Shown: piece after piece, positions 1 through 7,798 of the stretch | Position numbering within the stretch: the first letter of the stretch is position 1 | Layout of the letters: each line of letters starts with the position of its first letter | Assembly (NCBI GenBank): GCA_903875575.1 | Contig: CAIQWJ010000097.1 | Location: 62,001-126,000, forward strand | Source: an uncultured Acidobacteriia bacterium | GTDB taxonomy: Bacteria; Acidobacteriota; Terriglobia; Bryobacterales; Bryobacteraceae | Direction: 5' to 3' | Length of the DNA stretch: 64,000 nucleotides | Position numbers and translations under genes: made by a program | Notes under the pieces: generated by a model | Told to the model about the DNA's origin: nothing | What the model saw: the letters and a program-made list of their open reading frames with translations, nothing else | The model's database searches: none

Positions 1-611
1 GCATCGAGAGTGCCGTTGTACGTGAGGTCATAAAGCTGTTCGCGCGTGACCTGATTCTGAAGGGTCAGCTTTTCGCCCGCGACGACGCCGGTGGTGGGGC
101 TGTCGCCCAGACCCGCGTAATTACAATTGCCCGAGAGTTTATCGCCATCGCGCTTCAGAGCGCACTTCATGTTGATGATGTTGCCCACCACTTCGCCGTT
201 GATGGTCCAGTTGCCTGCGACGTCGGGTCCGGCGGCCGGTTTGGGGTCAGCCGGCTTCGAAGTCTCGTCTTTTTTGGCGGAGAAAGTGCCTGTGACGCCT
301 GCTACGGCGATGTCGCCCTGCATGGTGGTACCCGCCGCATCCAGCTTTCCGGTATAAGTCAGATCGTAAGACTGAACCGAATGACCGAAGGAAACACTGT
401 CTCCGGTCACAGCTCCTGTGGTCTGGATGGAGCCGGCGTCGCCTGAACAGGTCCCTGCGATATTGGTGCCCGTCTGTTTGAAGTTACACTTCATGTTTAC
501 GGGGTTCCCGACAACATCGCCGTTCAGAGTCCAACTGCCGGAAACATCCGCCGCAGCGAGGGGCAGAGCGAAGAGAGTGACCGCGAAAAGGGCCAGCGCC
601 GTTGTTTTCAT
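1..611 (-). CDS. Secreted two-repeat protein of unknown function (C-terminus beyond window)
   Basis: The frame opens at an ATG at 611 and stays open to the left edge, so the protein is truncated here after about 203 residues. Residues 1-21 form a typical signal peptide ending in an LAAA stretch. The mature part holds two copies of one module: the first begins GSWTLNGDVVGN with a cysteine pair (MKC...GTC), the second begins GNWTINGEVVGN with the matching pair (MKC...GNC). A Lys/Pro-rich linker near residues 105-120 separates them. The spaced Cys pairs and the Gly/Thr-rich beta pattern suggest small exported beta domains. I do not recognise the family. The GNAT gene lies just upstream on the same strand, with a 7-base gap. 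Confidence 0.75.
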   Translation of the reverse strand, partial: MKTTALALFAVTLFALPLAAADVSGSWTLNGDVVGNPVNMKCNFKQTGTNIAGTCSGDAGSIQTTGAVTGDSVSFGHSVQSYDLTYTGKLDAAGTTMQGDIAVAGVTGTFSAKKDETSKPADPKPAAGPDVAGNWTINGEVVGNIINMKCALKRDGDKLSGNCNYAGLGDSPTTGVVAGEKLTLQNQVTREQLYDLTYNGTLD

Positions 612-618
612 TTCTCGA

Positions 619-1053
619 TTATATTTCATAAATTGCCGGGCGGAAGATCTCCATGTGTTTTGTGGGATCGGCCAGTTCGGTGAAGCCGAAGCGCCGGTAG
701 AGTTCGTGGGCGTCGCGTGTGGCAAGGGCGAAGCGGCGGAGGCCCTGTAGATCGGGGTGGGCACAGACGCATTCCATCATCCAGACGGCGAGACCGCGCC
801 CGCGATACGCTTCGAGCACGTAGACATCGGCAAGATAGGCGTAGGTTGCGTGGTCCGTGATGACGCGGGCAAAGCCGATCTGCTCGGTACCGTCAAACAG
901 GCCGAAGCAGAGGGAATTCCGGATGGAGCGTTCGACGGTCTCGATCGGGATGCCTTTGGCCCAATACGAAGTGGACAGGTACGCGTGGATGGCATCGAGA
1001 TCAAAGCACGCAGGGTCCGAACTGACCGTGAAGGTGTCGCGTCTTTGCAGCAT
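619..1053 (-). CDS. GNAT-family N-acetyltransferase
   Basis: The 144-residue protein has the GNAT layout: a substrate-side N-terminal half, then the strand YLADVYVLEAYRGRGLA (residues about 72-88), whose RGRG forms the acetyl-CoA pyrophosphate-binding turn, and a C-terminal ELYRRFGF segment (alpha4/beta6). GNAT enzymes move acetyl groups from acetyl-CoA to amines. The substrate cannot be read from the sequence. The length matches single-domain GNATs. It sits 15 bases downstream of sppA on the same strand, so the two may be cotranscribed. Confidence 0.85.
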   Translation of the reverse strand: MLQRRDTFTVSSDPACFDLDAIHAYLSTSYWAKGIPIETVERSIRNSLCFGLFDGTEQIGFARVITDHATYAYLADVYVLEAYRGRGLAVWMMECVCAHPDLQGLRRFALATRDAHELYRRFGFTELADPTKHMEIFRPAIYEI

Positions 1054-1068
1054 GGCTGACTGATCCGG

Positions 1069-2805
1069 CTAATGGAATTCGATCGAGTAGGGCATCATAC
1101 GCATCATGCCGCCGCGCATCCAGATGCGGAGCCGGCTATCTTTCATAGCGGCACGCAGCGGTTCCAGACCGGCGCGACCCAGCATGGCATCCATGCCGTC
1201 ACTGCCGCTCGCCTGCAGCAGGTAGTCGAGGAGCGAACGCTTCGACGGATACAACACCAGGCTGACGCGGTTGGAAGTGGGGATCTTCGCCAGTTGACGC
1301 GCCTTACCGATGGCGGCGTCGATACCGCCCATCTCATCCACCAGACCTTTATCCTTCGCCTGATTGCCGAGCCAGACGCGGCCCTGAGCTACAGCTTCGA
1401 TATCGGCTACCGGCTTGTTCCGGGCTTTGGAGACTTTGGCGAGGAAGTCGTCATAGGTGGCGTCGATGCCTTCTTTGAGCTTGGCGCGGCCTTCCGGAGT
1501 GAGCGAGGCGTAGTCGGAATCGATCATCGCGAACTTGCCGCGGCTGACGGAATCCTTGGTGATGCCGAGTTTGTCGTAGAGGCCCTTCAGATTCGCCTTG
1601 CCGAAGACGACGCCGATGGAGCCCGTAATGGTACCCGGATACGCAATGATCGGGCTGCCGGTCATCGCCATGTAATAGCCGCCGGAAGCGGCTTCATCCG
1701 CCATGGAAATCACCAGCGGCTTCTTCGCCGCCAGTTTGTTCAGTGCTCGCCACATATCGCCCGACGCCACCACTTCCCCGCCCGGCGAGTTGATGCGGAT
1801 GATAGCGGCCTTCACGGAAGTATCGTCGCCCACTTTTTCGATCATGCGATCGAAGGCACCGGATTGCAGGCCGTTGGTATCGCCATCTTCGCCGCGCGCG
1901 ATGCTGCCTTCACCCACCACGAAGGCGATCTGATCCTGCGCGCCAAGGCCGGCAGAGGCATCGGTCACTTTGGCGTAATCGTGCTCGGTTACTTTCTTTA
2001 GTTCGGTCTGGTGCAGAGTGGTTTTCATTTCGCCGAAGACTTCGTCTTCGTAGCGGATGTCGTCGATCAGACCATTCGTTTTGGCATTTTTCGCGAGGAA
2101 GGGGCCATTGTCGATAATGGCGCGGATGGCTGCGGCGTCTTTGTTGCGGCCTTTGGCGATGGTGTCGACCAGGTCGCCGTAGAGGCCATCGACCAGACTG
2201 TTCATGACCTCTTTGGTCTCTGGGCTCATGGAAGAGCGGGTCCACTGATCGCCGTAGTCTTTGTACTTGCCTGCGTGTTCCACGTCCATCTGCACGCCGA
2301 GTTTGTCGAACGTGTTTTTGAAGTACATCATCTGGAAACCGATGCCTTTGAGATTCAGCAGATCGGTGGGCGGCATGTAGATCTTTGAGGCGGCGGTGGC
2401 CATGTAATAGTCGCGCAGGTTTGGCTGACGCAGCCAGGCGATGAGCGGCTTGCCGGACTTGCGGAACGTTTCGAGATCGGCATGGATTTCCTGCATGGTG
2501 GCCCAGCCGGCGCTGACGGCTTCGGGTTCGAAGATGACGGCTTTAACGCGGGAATCGGCGGCCGCGCGGCGAAGGATGCTCCAGACGTTTTCGACAGTCA
2601 CGGAGGGCCTCTCGCCCAGGCCGGGAATGGAGAATTCGATGGGCGGCTTTTCGGGGACGTCGCCGGAAAGATGGAGGACGATAGTGGAGCCATCGGCAAT
2701 GGTGGCCGGCTTCGAGCGCAGCGAGGCAATGGCGAAGAAGCCGATGACGCCGAACAGAATCACGATGATGACGCCCGTCAGACAACCCAGAAAAAATTTA
2801 CCCAT
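1069..2805 (-). CDS. sppA: Signal peptide peptidase SppA, 67K type
   Basis: The 578-residue membrane serine protease degrades cleaved signal peptides in the cytoplasmic membrane. Residues 5-28 form one N-terminal membrane anchor. Two tandem S49 protease domains follow, as in the long E. coli-type enzyme. The likely general-base lysine is K182 (AGKYKD) in the first domain and the nucleophile is S374 (DEAASGGYY) in the second, the arrangement known for the Ser/Lys dyad of this family. Length and domain order fit full-length SppA. The start at 2805 gives a canonical short cytoplasmic tail before the anchor. Confidence 0.95.
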   Translation of the reverse strand: MGKFFLGCLTGVIIVILFGVIGFFAIASLRSKPATIADGSTIVLHLSGDVPEKPPIEFSIPGLGERPSVTVENVWSILRRAAADSRVKAVIFEPEAVSAGWATMQEIHADLETFRKSGKPLIAWLRQPNLRDYYMATAASKIYMPPTDLLNLKGIGFQMMYFKNTFDKLGVQMDVEHAGKYKDYGDQWTRSSMSPETKEVMNSLVDGLYGDLVDTIAKGRNKDAAAIRAIIDNGPFLAKNAKTNGLIDDIRYEDEVFGEMKTTLHQTELKKVTEHDYAKVTDASAGLGAQDQIAFVVGEGSIARGEDGDTNGLQSGAFDRMIEKVGDDTSVKAAIIRINSPGGEVVASGDMWRALNKLAAKKPLVISMADEAASGGYYMAMTGSPIIAYPGTITGSIGVVFGKANLKGLYDKLGITKDSVSRGKFAMIDSDYASLTPEGRAKLKEGIDATYDDFLAKVSKARNKPVADIEAVAQGRVWLGNQAKDKGLVDEMGGIDAAIGKARQLAKIPTSNRVSLVLYPSKRSLLDYLLQASGSDGMDAMLGRAGLEPLRAAMKDSRLRIWMRGGMMRMMPYSIEFH

Positions 2806-2874
2806 AAGTTTGTGGAAACGACTCTCTCAGTTCGACCGTAGCACAAAAGTGTGTCACGGGGCGTGTGTCGAATG

Positions 2875-4569
2875 CTACGCCAGCGCGGCGCGAATCGCTC
2901 TGCCGAGCGTTTCCAGACCGGCGTTCACGTCGGCAGGCAGATGCACGCGAAGTGCGCGACGCTTCCTTTCGGTGAGAACCCCGAAATCGCCGCGAGCCTG
3001 GGCGGACTTGACTATGCCAAAAGTGAAGTCCTGACCGGGAATCGCGAGATCGTTGGCATCGTCACAGGTGACCTGGAGAAAGACACCGGAATTCGGGCCA
3101 CCCTTATAAGCCTGCCCGGTGGAATGCAGGAAGCGCGGGCCGAAGCCGAGGCAGGTGGCGACGTGCTTCGTATCGCGCACGGCGAGACGCATCTCGCTAA
3201 GCGTTTCCTCATGTTCGGGCGTCATCTGGATGTAGGCCAGCAGGGCGAAGTAGTCGCCCGCGCCAAGGCGCGAGAAGTGGGAACGGAGATAGTCGGCGGC
3301 GGTGGCACCGGTGAGGACCGCGGCGCTGGCGTCGTCGGTGAAGAACTTCAGCCCTTCGGCTTCGAAGACGGGGGTTTCGGCTGGCAGTTTGCCGGTAGCG
3401 GTAAATTCGTCAGTCAGTTTGCGGGTGCCGATCTTGCTGGCTTCCACGTCGGGCTGATCGAACGGGTTGATTTCGAGGACGGAACCGGCAACCGCGATGG
3501 CGACTTCCCAACGGAAGAATTCAGCGCCGAGATCGTATTTGTCATGAACCGTGATGCGGATCACGGGGTGGCCGTCGGCTTCGAGGGCCGCGATAGCGGT
3601 GTCGTGGGCGGGGTCCGGCATGGGAGAGTAGCGAATGTAGACGAAGACGCGATCCTTGCCGTAAACGGCTGGGGCAGCGACGGGTTCGCGGTCCACGGGG
3701 ATCAGGGCACGGCCAAGCTTGCCGGTGGATTCGGCGATGAGTTGTTCCAGCCAGGCGCCAAGATCGTAGATGGCGTGCGAAGCGATCAGCGTGACTTTGT
3801 CGCGTCCCTGCTTCGCGAGTGTGCCGAGTGCGAGGCCGAGCGAAACGCCGGGATTACTGGCGGCGTCGGGTTCTTTGCAGGCCGCAACCATCTCCGCCGC
3901 GCGGGCGGTGAAACGCGGGATATCGAGGCCCATGACGGCACCGGGCACCAGCCCGAAATCCGAGAGCGCGGAGAATCTGCCGCCAATGGAAGGACGGCCG
4001 AAGCAGATCTTCGAGAAGCCGTCTTTTTCGGCGACCTTCTGCATATTGGAGCCGGGATCGGTAATAGCGATGAAGCGCTTGCCATCGCGACCGGAGGCTT
4101 CGAAGAAGTACTGCTTGAAGACGTTGGGTTCGAGGGTGCTGCCGGATTTGCTGGAGACGATGAAAAGGGTGGTGGGAGCTTTGGGGTCCGCCAGTTGTTC
4201 GACGGCTTTGACCTGCGCGGGGTCAGTGGAATCGAGGATGTGAAGCGCGGGGAAGCCCGGTTGATGACCAAAAGTGACCGAGAGAACTTCAGGGCACAGG
4301 CTGGAGCCCCCCATGCCGAGGAGGACGACGTTGCGATAACCGCCCGCGTGAATCTGCGCGCCGATTTCCCGGAAGCGATCGGCTTGCGTGGCCTGTTCTT
4401 CGACGATATCGATCCAGCCCATCCACTTGTCTTCGGAGGTGCCGTCACTGGCTGCGGTCCAGAGGCTTTTGTCGCGATTCCAGAAGCGGGCGACCTTGCG
4501 GTTGCTGGTCCAGTCGGAAGTGGCTGCGTCGAAGGCTGACGCCATGTCAGCCGGGAAGTTCTGCGTCAT
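2875..4569 (-). CDS. pgi: Glucose-6-phosphate isomerase (Pgi domain of the transaldolase-fused type)
   Basis: The 564-residue protein interconverts glucose 6-phosphate and fructose 6-phosphate. The SIS fold is visible: LLGMGGSSLCPEV near residue 100, SSKSGSTLEP near 150 for phosphate binding, and the C-terminal LHSTGQAYKGGPNSG segment carrying the His and Lys expected at the active site. These motifs match the Pgi half of bifunctional transaldolase/Pgi proteins better than E. coli Pgi. Here the transaldolase half is absent and no tal gene is adjacent. The gene is separated from sppA by 69 bases. Confidence 0.88.
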   Translation of the reverse strand: MTQNFPADMASAFDAATSDWTSNRKVARFWNRDKSLWTAASDGTSEDKWMGWIDIVEEQATQADRFREIGAQIHAGGYRNVVLLGMGGSSLCPEVLSVTFGHQPGFPALHILDSTDPAQVKAVEQLADPKAPTTLFIVSSKSGSTLEPNVFKQYFFEASGRDGKRFIAITDPGSNMQKVAEKDGFSKICFGRPSIGGRFSALSDFGLVPGAVMGLDIPRFTARAAEMVAACKEPDAASNPGVSLGLALGTLAKQGRDKVTLIASHAIYDLGAWLEQLIAESTGKLGRALIPVDREPVAAPAVYGKDRVFVYIRYSPMPDPAHDTAIAALEADGHPVIRITVHDKYDLGAEFFRWEVAIAVAGSVLEINPFDQPDVEASKIGTRKLTDEFTATGKLPAETPVFEAEGLKFFTDDASAAVLTGATAADYLRSHFSRLGAGDYFALLAYIQMTPEHEETLSEMRLAVRDTKHVATCLGFGPRFLHSTGQAYKGGPNSGVFLQVTCDDANDLAIPGQDFTFGIVKSAQARGDFGVLTERKRRALRVHLPADVNAGLETLGRAIRAALA

Positions 4570-4777
4570 TCCCGTATTCTCTCATCGGGTCTTTCAGGTG
4601 GGGCAATAGCGGGTCGCGAGGGCCGGACTGGCACTGGCGGGCCGCGTCAACGGAGGTCTCAGCCAGGGGTACCTGGAAGGAATCATTTCAGACATCCATC
4701 AGTCCGGGGGTGCCCATCCCGGAGTTTCTGACCCAATCGGATCGGGCGAACAACCGGGCAACTGACGGCCCTCGGCG

Positions 4778-5113
4778 CTACGCTTCACAAGCCGGATCCG
4801 GCGGTGCCAGAAGGCGTTCCAGTATCCTTCGCCGCGCCGGATCACCCAGAGCAAATTCCGCACCAAACTTCAGCCCCACCAGATAGCGCATCTTGTCGCG
4901 GAGGCAGAACCGCACGGTCGCGTGGCCCATACGTCCGAATTCATCGCTCGAAACGAGGACTGGCGTATAGACATCGAGTTTGTCCCGAATCTCGATCTTC
5001 ATGCCGGAAGACGAGAGGTCCAGACAACGCCCATTCATGCGACGCAATAAGCCAGCCTTATCCTGCCACATCATCGAGACGGCAAAACTGACAGAGTAGC
5101 GCTCTTCTCTCAT
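4778..5113 (-). CDS. PilZ-like domain protein
   Basis: The 111-residue protein has a PilZ-like pattern: an N-terminal RxxRY-type segment (REERYSV), CLDLSSSGMKIEI (the D-x-S-x-x-G element) and a C-terminal LVGLKFGAEF strand. PilZ domains bind cyclic di-GMP, but the canonical RxxxR is only partly matched, so ligand binding is uncertain. It lies 8 bases downstream of the AAA ATPase gene and the sigma-54 activator, so it may be the last gene of that transcript. A c-di-GMP-related enzyme is encoded divergently at 7799. Confidence 0.65.
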   Translation of the reverse strand: MREERYSVSFAVSMMWQDKAGLLRRMNGRCLDLSSSGMKIEIRDKLDVYTPVLVSSDEFGRMGHATVRFCLRDKMRYLVGLKFGAEFALGDPARRRILERLLAPPDPACEA

Positions 5114-5121
5114 GTTTCCGC

Positions 5122-6396
5122 CTATACGAAGTAGCTTGCCGCAGCTCGTTCAATCTCCAGGCGCGTCGCCGCGGGCCGCCGCCCTTCATACATCGCAATG
5201 GCACTCAGCGCATTGCAAAGATCGCGCGGAAAACATGGCCGCAGATCCGGGCTGTGCCGCAGGCAGATCTCCCGGCAGTAATCGCTGACGCCCGGTTCAC
5301 AGTCGAGCCGAAACGCAGCAGCCGTCATCCGGAAGATGGCGTCGAACTCCTCGGCATCCACACCGGGAATCAGAATCTTATTCGGAATGCGGCGCAAAAA
5401 CGCTTCGTCAGCCAGTTCGCTCGGTTCGAGATTGGTGGAGAAGACAACCATGAGTTCGAACGGTACGTCGAACTTACGCCCGCTGCCAAGCGAAAGAAAA
5501 TCTATGCGGCGGTCCAGAGGGACGATCCACCGGTTCAGCAGATCGCGCGGAGACATCAGTTGGCGGCCGAAATCGTCGATCAGCAGAATCCCGTTATTGG
5601 CCTTCATCTGAAGGGGTGCCACATACGTGCCCGTGCTGTCGTCACGCTGGAGATCGAGCATGCTGGTCACCAGTTCGCCGCCCACGGAAAGAAAAGGCCG
5701 CTTACAGTAAACCCAGCGCTGGTCCAGATCCAGGCCGGCGGCGAGTCCGTCGAGAGGTATCTGCTCATGTACGGCGGGATCCCACACCGTCACTACCTGT
5801 CCATCCACCTCCACCGCGTAGGGGACCAGAACACCATCCTCGTAGACACGCGTCAGTCTTTCGGAAATAGTAGTTTTCCCGGTACCGCTCGGTCCATAGA
5901 GAAAGATGGACCGCTGCGAAACCAGCGCCGGGCCGATAGCGTCCAGCATCCGGTCGCTCATGACCACGTCAGAAAAGGCGCGGCGCAAACTGGCGCGACT
6001 GACATTCACCTGAGCCACCTGGGCGCGGACGGACGCCGTATAGTTCGCCAGCGAAACCGGTGCCGGCCCCGAATAGCGCAGCGTCACCGAACGTTCGGCG
6101 GAGAGGCGCCGCCCTGCCGGGCTGAGGGCGAACACGTAGTCGTCACCCTCCATTCGACGGACTTCAAAATACTGCTGGTCGAGGAGTTTGCGAAACAGGC
6201 TCTCGGCCATTTCGAGCGAGAGCTTCATGAGGTGGGAGAGCAGGTGGATGCTGCACGTGCCGCGCATGTATACGTGGCGCAGGACGATATCGACCAGCAG
6301 CTGCTCGTCAATGTCCATGTCGGCGGCCACCACGGGCGCAACCGGCCGCCAGCGAAGCCCCCGTCCCGGATTCGAGGCCGCCGGCCCGGGCATCAC
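5122..6396 (-). CDS. AAA-type ATPase with N-terminal winged-helix-like region
   Basis: The 424-residue protein has a helical winged-helix-like region at about residues 28-105, then an ATPase domain with Walker [10 protein letters not shown] (near residue 170) and Walker [11 protein letters not shown] (near 275). An arginine-rich C-terminal helical lid follows. No membrane segment is seen. The start overlaps the stop of the upstream sigma-54 activator by four bases (ATGA type), so the two are translationally coupled. I know this layout from hypothetical ATPases but no established function. The coupling suggests it works with, or is controlled by, the activator. Confidence 0.75.
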   Translation of the reverse strand: MMPGPAASNPGRGLRWRPVAPVVAADMDIDEQLLVDIVLRHVYMRGTCSIHLLSHLMKLSLEMAESLFRKLLDQQYFEVRRMEGDDYVFALSPAGRRLSAERSVTLRYSGPAPVSLANYTASVRAQVAQVNVSRASLRRAFSDVVMSDRMLDAIGPALVSQRSIFLYGPSGTGKTTISERLTRVYEDGVLVPYAVEVDGQVVTVWDPAVHEQIPLDGLAAGLDLDQRWVYCKRPFLSVGGELVTSMLDLQRDDSTGTYVAPLQMKANNGILLIDDFGRQLMSPRDLLNRWIVPLDRRIDFLSLGSGRKFDVPFELMVVFSTNLEPSELADEAFLRRIPNKILIPGVDAEEFDAIFRMTAAAFRLDCEPGVSDYCREICLRHSPDLRPCFPRDLCNALSAIAMYEGRRPAATRLEIERAAASYFV

Positions 6397-7472
6397 AGGC
6401 TCACTCCGGGGCCGTGTCCTCCGGCATGGGCGGCCGCCACCGGGCCGTGCATCCGCGCGCCGCGATCGCCGGTTTTGTGACCGTTCGTGTGCGGCGAGCC
6501 GTAGGTCTTCAGTTTGCGTATCAGCGTGCGGCGGGATATTCCGAGAATGTCGGCTGCTTTTTGTTGGTGCCCACCGGTCTGATCGAGGGCACGTAGGATC
6601 GTCTGCTCCTCGATTCGCTCGAGCGAATAGCCCGAGGTTGCGGCATGATCATGCTCAAAACCGAGCGGCAGATCCGCCGGCGTCAGCTCCGGCCCCTCAG
6701 CGAATACCACAGCCTTGTTCAGAACATTTCGGAGTTCGCGAATATTGCCGGGCCACGAATACTGACGGAGCAGTTCCAGTGTGTCAGCCCGCAGATTGCA
6801 ACCGGAAGACTCCAGAAACATGTCGCAAAGCGGCCCAATGTCGTCAATGCGCTCACGCAACGACGGCACCCTCAGCTGAATGGCGTCCAGGCGGTGAAAG
6901 AGATCCATCCGGAACAGGCCTCGATGCACTGCATTTTCCAGACTTGCGTTGGTCGCGGCGACGATACGTGCGGTTGCCTGTATCTTGCGGGTTCCTCCCA
7001 GCCGGTAATAGGGTTGCCCGTCCAGCACTCGCAGCAGTTTCGGCTGCATGCGCATTTCGAGTTCGCCGATTTCATCCAGAAACAGGGTGCCTTCCGCAGC
7101 CGCTTCGAACATTCCCTGCTTCGTACTCTCCGCTCCGCTGAAGGCACCCTTTTCGTAGCCGAACAGTTCGCTCTCAATCAGGTTTTCAGGGAATGCGGCA
7201 CAGTTCAGATCCACAAAGGGCTTGTCGGCACGAGGGGAATAATGGTGGATGGCTCGGGCCACCAGTTCCTTGCCGACGCCGCTTTCACCTGAGATTAGTA
7301 CCGTGGAATCCGTGCGTGCGACCTTTTCGGCTTTTTCAAGCACCCGTCGCATCGTACCGGAGGCTACTACGGCCGTCATGCCGGCAAAATTCATGAGGCG
7401 AAGTTCGGGCCGCCTTTCTCGCAAGGTGAGCGGATGCGTCACTTCGTCACTTTCCACCCCGAATCGCTTCAT
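6393..7472 (-). CDS. Sigma-54-dependent transcriptional activator lacking a receiver domain
   Basis: From the chosen ATG (AGGGA five bases upstream) the protein has 359 residues. A further 31 upstream codons are open but look non-coding. The AAA+ domain shows Walker A GESGVGKE, the sigma-54 contact loop as GAFSGA (usually GAFTGA), Walker [10 protein letters not shown] and an R-finger region. The C-terminal Fis-type HTH reads [18 protein letters not shown]. There is no N-terminal REC, GAF or PAS domain, so activity must be controlled by level, a partner or the short N-terminus. The Thr-to-Ser change in the loop is mild and usually tolerated. The overlapping downstream ATPase is the obvious partner candidate. 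Confidence 0.9.
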   Translation of the reverse strand: MKRFGVESDEVTHPLTLRERRPELRLMNFAGMTAVVASGTMRRVLEKAEKVARTDSTVLISGESGVGKELVARAIHHYSPRADKPFVDLNCAAFPENLIESELFGYEKGAFSGAESTKQGMFEAAAEGTLFLDEIGELEMRMQPKLLRVLDGQPYYRLGGTRKIQATARIVAATNASLENAVHRGLFRMDLFHRLDAIQLRVPSLRERIDDIGPLCDMFLESSGCNLRADTLELLRQYSWPGNIRELRNVLNKAVVFAEGPELTPADLPLGFEHDHAATSGYSLERIEEQTILRALDQTGGHQQKAADILGISRRTLIRKLKTYGSPHTNGHKTGDRGARMHGPVAAAHAGGHGPGVSL

Positions 7473-7798
7473 GGTGTCCCTATGCCTTCCATAATCAGAC
7501 GTAACTGATTGATTTGTCAATGCTAACGTCAGACAACGATGGATCCGACAGCGCTCTCGGCGCATAAGGAGGGTGCCATTTTGGCGCTGTGCGGCGCAAA
7601 CGCGCGCCCGGCACCGAGGAGCTGAAATTGCAATTTCTCGGGTTCGTTATGACCGTCCGTCAGTGTAGTACATACCACCAGAGATATATCTCCACTGTGC
7701 CTTTTGTATGACTTATAAGAGGTTGGCGTATCGTGTTAAACTGGGGCAACTCGCTATTTGAGGCTGTTTTTTGGGCAACACATTGATCCAGAGGTGGC
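7473..7798. promoter_or_regulatory. Divergent intergenic region with palindrome
   Basis: This 326-base gap separates the divergent sigma-54 activator and HD-GYP/GGDEF genes and must hold both promoters. A perfect 12-bp palindrome, GAGATATATCTC, lies at 7682-7693 and could be an operator. I looked for a sigma-54 -24/-12 element and saw none that was convincing. A clear Shine-Dalgarno (gaggtgg) at 7791-7797 serves the plus-strand gene. No coding sequence is seen. Confidence 0.45.

Noticed and set aside
2851-4539. 562-codon plus-strand frame opposite pgi
   Set aside because: Antisense of a well-supported isomerase; composition typical of a shadow frame.
7473-7798. Sigma-54 promoter for the HD-GYP/GGDEF gene
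   Set aside because: No convincing GG-N10-GC element at proper spacing was found by eye.
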